7,073 nucleotides of DNA, taken from NCBI GenBank assembly GCA_049644305.1, contig JBARRQ010000156.1:1-7073 (forward strand). The letters are read 5' to 3'. This DNA comes from AC-32 sp049644305. GTDB taxonomy: Bacteria; Actinomycetota; Thermoleophilia; Gaiellales; Gaiellaceae. The notes below the pieces were generated by a model, which was given only the letters and a program-made list of their open reading frames with translations, did no database searches and was not told the DNA's origin. The translations under genes were made by a program, and so were the position numbers. Shown piece after piece: positions 1 through 4,714 of the stretch. Each line of letters starts with the position of its first letter. Within the stretch, counting starts at the first letter, position 1.

Positions 1-102
1 CCGCCTCCACCGCCTCCTCCGCCGAGCACCAGGCCGACACCACCACCGCCGCCGCCACCGCCACCGCCTCCGCCGCCGCCGCCGCCTCCTCCGCCACCGC
101 CG
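1..102 (+). repeat. Imperfect CCN triplet repeat coding for polyproline
   Basis: The first 102 bases are almost entirely CCG, CCT and CCA triplets, interrupted once at about 25-39. CCG dominates, and the third positions vary irregularly. The repeat lies in frame within the partial CDS and encodes its proline tracts. The mixed third bases suggest the tract is kept for its protein sequence and is not a recent slippage expansion. Length changes here would be in frame. Confidence 0.8.
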
Positions 103-270
103 GCCTCCTCCTCACCGCCGCCGTCGAGCGAGAAGAACGGTGGTCACGGCAAGAAATCCAAAGGAGAGGGCGGCAACGGGAATCCAGACAAGGGCAGCAA
201 GGACCACGGCCAAGGGCACGGGGACAAGGGTCAGGGCAGCGGAGGCGACGGGGACGACGACGGTGACTGA
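1..270 (+). CDS. 3' end of a gene for a protein with a polyproline and Gly/Lys/Asp-rich C-terminal tail (partial)
   Basis: The frame is open from base 1 to a TGA at 268-270 and gives 89 C-terminal residues; the start lies outside the window. Residues 1-8 are proline, then a short S-T-R-P-T break, then 21 prolines in a row (14-34), then A-S-S-S-P-P-P-S-S. Residues 44-89 are hydrophilic, made mostly of G, K, D, H, N and Q, and end in an acidic run. There is no hydrophobic segment or recognisable catalytic motif. Such tails occur at the C-terminus of some actinobacterial envelope proteins (for example penicillin-binding proteins or wall-spanning proteins), but nothing here identifies the main domain. 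The tail is disordered and low in complexity. The plus-strand reading is supported by the change to a mixed, non-repetitive codon set before the stop and by another plus-strand gene 23 bases downstream. The minus strand is also free of stops across the repeat, so a different reading of the first 120 bases is not fully excluded. Confidence 0.65.
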   Translation, partial: PPPPPPPPSTRPTPPPPPPPPPPPPPPPPPPPPPASSSPPPSSEKNGGHGKKSKGEGGNGNPDKGSKDHGQGHGDKGQGSGGDGDDDGD

Positions 271-293
271 CGAGCGAGCGATAGGCTAGCCGC

Positions 294-467
294 GTGGCGC
301 GCTTCCGCCCTCTCCGCGGTCCGGGGATCATCGGCTTCGCGCTAGGCGCCTGGGACATCTGGAAGCGGATTCCGCCGCGGCACCGCAAGAAGCTCGTGAA
401 GCACGCCCGCAAGCACGGCCCGAGACTCGCCGTACGGCTCCTCCGAGCCCGGCGCCGGCGACCCTAA
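294..467 (+). CDS. Small basic protein of unknown function, 57 aa
   Basis: A GTG-started frame ends at TAA (465-467). The N-terminal half has a short hydrophobic stretch with a Gly-rich pattern (P-G-I-I-G-F-A-L-G-A-W-D-I-W, residues 10-23). The second half is strongly basic: residues 24-57 contain many Lys, Arg and His and end in a run of arginines. Third codon positions are mostly G or C, as in the neighbouring genes, which supports coding. It lies 23 bases after the upstream stop on the same strand and may be co-transcribed. There is no clear Shine-Dalgarno before the GTG, so the exact start is uncertain. The hydrophobic part is too short and too interrupted for a confident membrane helix; peripheral membrane or nucleic-acid binding are both possible from charge alone. 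It resembles short conserved hypothetical proteins that I associate with Thermoleophilia, but that is memory, not a search. No function can be assigned. Confidence 0.6.
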   Translation: MARFRPLRGPGIIGFALGAWDIWKRIPPRHRKKLVKHARKHGPRLAVRLLRARRRRP

Positions 468-488
468 GGCCTCCAAGCTCTTGGGTCG

Positions 489-3320
489 TTAGCTCAACGC
501 CTCGCGGAGGATGCGCTCCTGTTCCCGGAGGTGCGCCGTGGGATAGCCCTCGCTCGGGCTGGCCCGCCAGGGCCTGCCGACGTAACGAAGCTCTACGCCC
601 TCAGGCAGTGTTTCCTCGAGCCTGTGCCTGATCGCCCGCCAGGCTCCCATGTTCTGCGGTTCCTCCTGGACCCAGACGAGCTCCTTCAGATGCGGATAGG
701 AGCGCACGAGCTGGCCGGCGGCGTCAACCGGGAACGGGTACAGCTGCTCGAGCCGGCCGATCGCGATCCAATCGGATTCGCGCCGAAGCTCGTGCCCGGC
801 GAGGTCGTAGTAGATCTTGCCGGAGCAGAGGACGAGCCGCCGGACGCGGGCCGACCACGGCTCCGAGTCGGCGAGCACCGGCCGAAACGCGCCCTGTGAG
901 AGATCGTCGAGCGTTGACGAGGCCTCCTTCAGTCGGAGCAGACCCTTCGGCGTCATCACGATCAGCGGGCGCGCGCTCGGGTCGAGCGCCTGGCGACGGA
1001 GGAGATGGAAGTACTGCCCGGCCGTCGTGCAGTTGACGATACGGATGTTCTCCTGCGCGGCCAGCTGGAGGAATCGCTCGAGCCTCGCGCTCGAGTGCTC
1101 CGGGCCGTTGCCCTCGTAGCCGTGAGGCAAAAGCAGTGTCAGGCGCGACGTCTGGCCCCATTTGGACAGGCCCGAGACGATGAACTGGTCGACGGCGATC
1201 TGAGCTCCGTTGACGAAGTCGCCGAACTGAGCCTCCCAGCACACGAGAGCCTCGGCGGCGGCGACCGAGTAGCCGTACTCGAAGCCCAGACAGGCAGCCT
1301 CGGAGAGAGGCGAGTTGTGCACCTCGAACGACGCGGTCGCATCGCCCAGGCTCTGGACGGGTGTGTAGACCTGCCCGTTTTGCGCGTCGTGAAGGACGAG
1401 ATGGCGGTGCGAGAACGTGCCGCGCTCCGTGTCCTGGCCGGTCAGGCGCACGGGAATCCCTTCGACGAGCAGGCTTGCGAAGGCGAGCTCCTCGGCCTGG
1501 CCCCAGTCGATCCCGCCCTCGTCGAGCGCGAGCCGGCGGCGATCGAGCTGCCTGGCGAGCTTTGGGTTGACGGTGAAGCCCTCGGGGACGCGCAGCAGCT
1601 CGTCGTTCAGCGCGCGCAGCTTCCCCTCGGCGACCGCGGTCTCGATGTCCGCCTCCGTTGAGGACGGGATGCGCCCCTCGTATGCGACCGCGGGCACGGC
1701 CTCGCCGAAGGTCGACCTCAGCCGCTCGTGAGCCTCCTTCAGCTTTGCCTCGACCTGCGCTGCGAGCTCGTCGGCCTCCTCTTCGGTGACCACTCCCTCG
1801 TCGACGAGGGCGGCCGCATACTGCTCGCGCACGCTCGGCTGCCGCTCGATCCTCGCCGCCATCAGGGGCTGCGTGTACGCCGCCTCGTCCTGCTCGTTGT
1901 GGCCGTAGCGCCGGTAGCCGACGAGGTCGATGACCACGTCGGTCCAGAATCGGCGCCGGAACTCCATCGCCAGGCGGACAGCCGCGAGCGCGGCCTCGGC
2001 GTCATCGGCGTTGACATGGACGATCGGGAGGTCGAACCCCTTTGCGAGGTCGCTCGAGTAGCGCGTGGAGCGCCCGTCGGCCGGGTCGGTGGTGAACCCG
2101 ATCTGGTTGTTCGCGATCAGGTGGAGAGTGCCGCCCGTCGAGTAGCCCGTCAGGTCGGCGAGATTGAGCGTCTCGGCGACCACGCCCTGAGCCGGAAACG
2201 AAGCGTCGCCGTGGATCAGGATCGGCATCGCGACAGACGAGTCGTTGTAGCCGGAGCGGGTGGAGCGATCAGTCTGCTCGGCGCGCGTCCGCCCCTCGAC
2301 GACCGGATCGACCGCCTCGAGATGGCTGGGATTGGAAGCGAGCGTCAGCGTGATCTCCCCGGCCGGCGTACCGCGCATGCCCTCGGCGCCGAGATGGTAT
2401 TTGACGTCGCCGGTCCCGCCCTCCGGATCCGCGGCGACCGCCTCGAGCGTGCGCTCGCCCTCGAACTCCCGCAGAATCGAGTCGTACGGGCGACCCAGCA
2501 CGTGGGCGAGCACGTTCAGACGGCCGCGGTGTGCCATCCCGAAAACGACCTCGTGTGCCCCCTCTTCCGCCGCGAGCGAGATCGCCTCGTCCAGCATCGG
2601 CACCATCACGTCGAGGCCCTCGATCGAGAACTGCTTCTGGCCGAGGAATGATCGGCGGAGGTAGCGCTCGAAGACCTCGACTTCGGTCAGGCGCTCGAGG
2701 AGGCGCCGCTTCTCCTCCGGTGGGAGCGGCTGCCGGTAGCGGCCTGATTCGATCGCGGCACGTAGCCAGACGCGCTGCTCGTGGTCGGAGATGTGCTCGA
2801 TCTCGTAAGCGCTTGTGCCGCAGTAGATCTCGCGCAACCGCGGCAGGACGTCCGCGACGGTCTTGCCGGGGACGTGGACGCGCAGGAGCTTCGCAGGGAT
2901 CCGGGCCTGGAGCTCCGGGGTCAGCCGAGGCTCGAGCCGCTCCGGCTCGAGCGCGGGATCGCCCACCGGCTCGGAGCCGAGGGGATCGAGCCGCGCCGCC
3001 AGGTGCCCGTGCGTGCGAATCGCCTTGACGAGGGCCGTCGCGGCGGCGACGCCACCGAGCAGCTCCTCGTCGACCGCAGGCGCGGCCGGTGGGACCGGCA
3101 CCGCTTCCGGACGGGGGGCCACGGTTTCGGGGACGTGACCGTTGCCATCCTCACGGAGAAGCTCGAGCAGCCGCGTGAGCCCGGGATGGGTCGCGACGAG
3201 CTCGCTCGCACCGCTCTCGAACAGCGAGCGCCATTCCGGCGGCACTGCCTCCGGGTTCTCGAGGTACTCCTCGAGCAGCGCGCGCGCGAAGCCGTCGTTC
3301 AGGCCGTCAACGTCGTGCAT
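489..3320 (-). CDS. sucA: 2-oxoglutarate dehydrogenase E1 component (thiamine diphosphate-dependent), 943 aa
   Basis: E1 of the 2-oxoglutarate dehydrogenase complex decarboxylates 2-oxoglutarate on thiamine diphosphate and passes the succinyl group to the lipoyl arm of E2, in the cytosolic TCA cycle. Residues 10-36 are the typical E1 N-terminal helix (YLENPEAVPPEW). Residues 60-85 are a Pro/Ala-rich linker. The ThDP fold follows with GMAHRGR (261-267), GDVKYHLG (304-311), SNPSHLEAVDPV (329-340), HGDAS (370-374) with NNQIGFTT (404-411) as the Mg/ThDP site, and GYRRYGHNE (468-476). The transketolase-like half shows LSEAACLGFEYGYS (672-685, with the Glu that activates ThDP) and HGYEGNGPEHSS (733-744). 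The C-terminal domain has EEPQNMGAW (886-894). Length matches E. coli SucA (about 930). Unlike mycobacterial Kgd or corynebacterial OdhA it has no E2-type acyltransferase domain. Start: ATG at 3320, where homology begins; a longer open frame to 3665 reads over the upstream gene and looks non-family. GTG at 3326 is a close alternative. The Shine-Dalgarno is weak. N738 replaces a usually conserved Gln. Confidence 0.97.
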   Translation of the reverse strand: MHDVDGLNDGFARALLEEYLENPEAVPPEWRSLFESGASELVATHPGLTRLLELLREDGNGHVPETVAPRPEAVPVPPAAPAVDEELLGGVAAATALVKAIRTHGHLAARLDPLGSEPVGDPALEPERLEPRLTPELQARIPAKLLRVHVPGKTVADVLPRLREIYCGTSAYEIEHISDHEQRVWLRAAIESGRYRQPLPPEEKRRLLERLTEVEVFERYLRRSFLGQKQFSIEGLDVMVPMLDEAISLAAEEGAHEVVFGMAHRGRLNVLAHVLGRPYDSILREFEGERTLEAVAADPEGGTGDVKYHLGAEGMRGTPAGEITLTLASNPSHLEAVDPVVEGRTRAEQTDRSTRSGYNDSSVAMPILIHGDASFPAQGVVAETLNLADLTGYSTGGTLHLIANNQIGFTTDPADGRSTRYSSDLAKGFDLPIVHVNADDAEAALAAVRLAMEFRRRFWTDVVIDLVGYRRYGHNEQDEAAYTQPLMAARIERQPSVREQYAAALVDEGVVTEEEADELAAQVEAKLKEAHERLRSTFGEAVPAVAYEGRIPSSTEADIETAVAEGKLRALNDELLRVPEGFTVNPKLARQLDRRRLALDEGGIDWGQAEELAFASLLVEGIPVRLTGQDTERGTFSHRHLVLHDAQNGQVYTPVQSLGDATASFEVHNSPLSEAACLGFEYGYSVAAAEALVCWEAQFGDFVNGAQIAVDQFIVSGLSKWGQTSRLTLLLPHGYEGNGPEHSSARLERFLQLAAQENIRIVNCTTAGQYFHLLRRQALDPSARPLIVMTPKGLLRLKEASSTLDDLSQGAFRPVLADSEPWSARVRRLVLCSGKIYYDLAGHELRRESDWIAIGRLEQLYPFPVDAAGQLVRSYPHLKELVWVQEEPQNMGAWRAIRHRLEETLPEGVELRYVGRPWRASPSEGYPTAHLREQERILREALS

Positions 3321-3373
3321 GGTCACAATCTTTGTTGTAGCAAGGCGCTTCCCTCTAGGGCGGCCGTGCGTGC

Positions 3374-3634
3374 CTAGAAAATCGGTTTGCTCGTGATCAC
3401 GGCGACAGCCATGCCGACGACGAAGCACACGGCACCGATCACGACGGCAGCCGTGGCCAGGCGAGCGTGGCGACCGCCCATCGCAGTCGCCACTACCGCT
3501 AGCAGGATCGCGAACGGAATCAGCCGCACGGGGCGGTAGGCGACGCCGATCAGGCTGGCGAAGAGCGAGAGCGAGGCAAGCAGACCGGCGATCGCATCGG
3601 AGGGCCGGTCCTCGCTGATGGGTTGTGTGTTCAC
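3374..3634 (-). CDS. Small membrane protein with three predicted helices, 86 aa
   Basis: The frame starts at GTG 3634 and ends at TAG (3376-3374). The GTG overlaps the TGA of the upstream gene as GTGA, which decides the start and implies translational coupling; there is no separate Shine-Dalgarno. A longer open frame up to 3727 has an Arg/Ala-rich N-terminus that only shadows the upstream gene. The first 13 residues are polar and acidic. Hydrophobic segments lie at about 14-33, 36-53 and 59-80, with short loops carrying Arg/His (R34, R37, R55, H56, R58). The protein ends in SKPIF. One Cys (C70) lies within the third helix. No catalytic motif is seen and I do not recognise a named family. It is 53 bases upstream of sucA on the same strand, so the two may share a transcript. 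A link to 2-oxoglutarate metabolism is only suggested by position. Confidence 0.75.
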   Translation of the reverse strand: MNTQPISEDRPSDAIAGLLASLSLFASLIGVAYRPVRLIPFAILLAVVATAMGGRHARLATAAVVIGAVCFVVGMAVAVITSKPIF

Positions 3635-3876
3635 GTGCGCGGCGCTGCGCGCCGTGCACGGGCAAAGCCGCGCGCAGGCGAGCCGTGCGGACCGGGGCGC
3701 CGCCGTGGCAGGCGAAGCGGCCGCCACGGAGGTCGTGGCTCGATCTCAGACCGGGCCGGCAGCGCCGCGGGCTCGGGAGGATTCGGCTCCGCCTTCACTG
3801 CCCAGTACACGACCAGACAGAGGTAGACGATCGGGATCTTCAGGATCACCATCATGAAGACGAATTCCCAGACCAT
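3631..3876 (-). CDS. Small membrane protein, one N-terminal helix with a Pro/Arg-rich tail, 81 aa
   Basis: The start is ATG 3876 and the stop TGA is at 3633-3631. Residues 2-27 form one hydrophobic segment rich in aromatics and Met (MVWEFVFMM..., with K13 and P15 in the middle). A short acidic-proline segment follows (AEPNPPEPA, 29-37), and residues 48-81 are Pro/Arg-rich and basic. This fits a small membrane protein anchored at its N-terminus with a cationic tail, probably cytoplasmic by the positive-inside rule. An open frame extends upstream to 4002, but that part is an Arg-rich shadow and reads through a hairpin and the likely promoter. The later ATG has a TACACT -10 element ten bases upstream and no Shine-Dalgarno, as in nearly leaderless mRNAs. 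It is the first gene of the likely set that ends with sucA. I recall short proteins of the same pattern in Thermoleophilia genomes; function unknown. Confidence 0.75.
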   Translation of the reverse strand: MVWEFVFMMVILKIPIVYLCLVVYWAVKAEPNPPEPAALPARSEIEPRPPWRPLRLPRRRPGPHGSPARGFARARRAAPRT

Positions 3877-3886
3877 CGATGGCGGC

Positions 3887-3892
3887 AGTGTA
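3887..3892 (-). promoter_or_regulatory. Likely -10 promoter element (TACACT) for the small membrane genes and sucA
   Basis: On the minus strand TACACT matches the TANNNT pattern and lies 10 bases before ATG 3876. A transcript starting about seven bases downstream would have only a few untranslated bases. This agrees with the absence of a Shine-Dalgarno and with the frequent leaderless mRNAs of actinobacteria. No good -35 hexamer is visible at the usual distance; that region is occupied by a GC-rich inverted repeat. Confidence 0.4.
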
Positions 3893-3898
3893 ACGGGA

Positions 3899-3925
3899 TC
3901 CCGGCCGGCCCGGCGACGGCCGGGA
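3899..3925 (-). terminator. GC-rich inverted repeat: candidate terminator or operator
   Basis: Bases 3899-3906 and 3918-3925 form a perfect 8-bp stem (TCCCGGCC with GGCCGGGA) around an 11-base loop. The hairpin lies 17 bases after the stop of the 46-residue ORF, a normal place for a terminator of the secreted-protein unit. No T-run follows, so it would be of the tail-less kind. It also covers the expected -35 region of the next promoter, so an operator role is the main alternative. Confidence 0.4.
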
Positions 3926-3941
3926 CACCCCGCACGGCTCG

Positions 3942-4082
3942 CTAGCCGGGGCCGGTACCGGTCGAGCCGGAGCCGCATCCCGGAGCGGCGAGCAGGAACC
4001 ACAAGACCCAGCCGGCGATCAGCGCGAACAGCACCGCCCGCAGCCAGCTATGCGCCAGAAGCCGACGCACCGCTGCCGCCAT
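3942..4082 (-). CDS. Single-helix membrane mini-protein, 46 aa, overlapping the upstream gene
   Basis: ATG at 4082 opens a frame ending at TAG (3944-3942). It overlaps the last 35 bases of the secreted-protein gene in another frame. The product has a basic N-terminus (R6, R7, R15), one hydrophobic segment with four Trp in or beside it (about 13-33) and a small polar tail, PGCGSGSTGTGPG. The segment length and positive-inside charge fit an inner-membrane protein. C36 comes just after the helix, but the sequence before it (A-P-G-C) does not meet the usual lipobox. A GGTGA sequence about six bases before the ATG is a possible ribosome-binding site. Third positions are strongly G/C. The ORF ends before a hairpin, consistent with it being the last gene of the unit. 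It could still be a chance frame in GC-rich DNA; the well-formed helix is the best argument that it is real. No named family recognised. Confidence 0.5.
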   Translation of the reverse strand: MAAAVRRLLAHSWLRAVLFALIAGWVLWFLLAAPGCGSGSTGTGPG

Positions 4083-4617
4083 CGCCGTTCACCCAGATGT
4101 CGATGATCGGGTACTTGTGGACGCAGAACCACGTGATGCAGGCGTGGAATGACCCCTGCGTCCACGCGTCGGCCGAGTACGCGCCGACGCCCCTGCCGCT
4201 GCAGTGCTCGTAGGTGCAGTTGGTGCCGATGTGACCGTCGAACGTCCACCCGAACTTCGTGTCGGACGGCCAGCGGTCGCGCCAGAAGTACGTGATGCGG
4301 CCGCCGTTCCAGCACCACCGGACCTGCTCGGTGTACTGGAAGACGATGATCCACGCGAGATTCCGGCGCGTCGCCCGCGCCCAGCGCGTCCGGCACATGC
4401 CGCGCGAGTACTCGTAGGCGGCCCACGACTCCGTGGAGACGCCGCCGTCGTACTCGGCAGAGCCGCAGTCAACGTTTGGGTCTGAGCAGGCGTCTGCGGG
4501 ATAGAGCGGCGTCGTGGCTCCTGCGGCAGGGCCTGTCAGAAACGCAAGCAGTGCGGCGAATGTGGCCGCGAGCGTGGCGAGTGCCGCGGCGGCCTTGGGT
4601 CTCTTGGTTGGTTCCAT
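4048..4617 (-). CDS. Secreted Trp- and Cys-rich protein of unknown function, 189 aa
   Basis: ATG 4617 is preceded by a strong Shine-Dalgarno and the frame ends at TAG (4050-4048). An earlier in-frame ATG at 4737 would read back into the neighbouring gene and is rejected. Residues 1-34 are a classical Sec signal peptide: basic n-region (K5, R6, K8), Ala/Leu-rich core, and A-G-A before TTPLYP, giving likely cleavage after residue 34. The mature part of about 155 residues has eight Cys (44, 51, 75, 102, 134, 139, 160, 165), enough for four disulfides. It is rich in Trp and Tyr, as in VRWCWNGGRITYFWRDRW (99-116) and GWTFDGHIGTNC (123-134). The last ten residues are a Gly/Ser/Ala tail. There is no transmembrane segment after the signal, no sorting signal and no recognisable hydrolase motif, so it is probably a soluble extracellular beta-rich domain. 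It resembles conserved hypothetical secreted proteins with a W-C-x-G-x-x-I core seen in actinobacteria, from memory only. Function unknown. Confidence 0.8.
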   Translation of the reverse strand: MEPTKRPKAAAALATLAATFAALLAFLTGPAAGATTPLYPADACSDPNVDCGSAEYDGGVSTESWAAYEYSRGMCRTRWARATRRNLAWIIVFQYTEQVRWCWNGGRITYFWRDRWPSDTKFGWTFDGHIGTNCTYEHCSGRGVGAYSADAWTQGSFHACITWFCVHKYPIIDIWVNGDGGSGASASGA

Positions 4618-4620
4618 TGT

Positions 4621-4629
4621 CCACCTCCC
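4621..4629 (-). promoter_or_regulatory. Strong Shine-Dalgarno for the secreted protein gene
   Basis: On the minus strand GGGAGGTGG contains the full GGAGGT core, five bases before ATG 4617. It is the only strong ribosome-binding site in the window and fixes the start of the secreted protein, ruling out the upstream in-frame ATG at 4737. Confidence 0.8.
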
Positions 4630-4643
4630 GTCGACTCCTGCCG

Positions 4644-4674
4644 ACGGTAGGCGTGGCCTGCGCACACGTGTGAA
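4644..4674 (-). promoter_or_regulatory. Possible promoter of the secreted protein gene
   Basis: TTCACA (4674-4669) matches the -35 consensus at five of six positions, and TACCGT (4649-4644) fits a TANNNT -10. The spacer is 19 bases, longer than ideal. Transcription would begin near 4637, leaving about 20 untranslated bases that include the Shine-Dalgarno. The -35 overlaps a 10-bp palindrome. Confidence 0.3.
4663..4672. promoter_or_regulatory. Palindrome CACACGTGTG in the intergenic region, possible operator
   Basis: This perfect 10-bp palindrome lies 46 bases before the secreted protein start and overlaps the possible -35. Its ACGTGT half is repeated in the same orientation at 4681-4686, 15 bases further on. 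A dimeric regulator site is possible; no regulator gene is in view to connect it to. Confidence 0.3.
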
Positions 4675-4714
4675 ACGCGAACGTGTCGAAAGCGGAACAT
4701 CTGCCGAGGCCCGG

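Noticed and set aside
472..485. Weak hairpin (CCAA/TTGG with four-base loop) between the converging 57-residue ORF and sucA
   Set aside because: The stem has four pairs plus a G-T wobble and no T-run on either strand, too weak to call a terminator, though the 21-base convergent gap is where one would be expected.
1728..2651. Plus-strand open frame of 307 codons opposite sucA
   Set aside because: It lies fully antisense to the well-conserved E1 core and has no recognisable motif.
3351..3360. CCCTCTAGGG near-palindrome upstream of sucA
   Set aside because: The arms are only four bases around a two-base centre; there is no promoter element with correct spacing and chance occurrence is likely.
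3321..3665. 115-codon upstream extension of the sucA frame
   Set aside because: The extension is Arg/Pro/Asp-rich, unlike any E1 N-terminus, and lies over the gene for the three-helix membrane protein in another frame. Family similarity starts at ATG 3320.
3877..4002. Upstream extension of the 81-residue membrane protein frame
   Set aside because: It is an Arg-rich shadow across the hairpin and -10 element and overlaps the 46-residue ORF. The hydrophobic N-terminus begins at ATG 3876.
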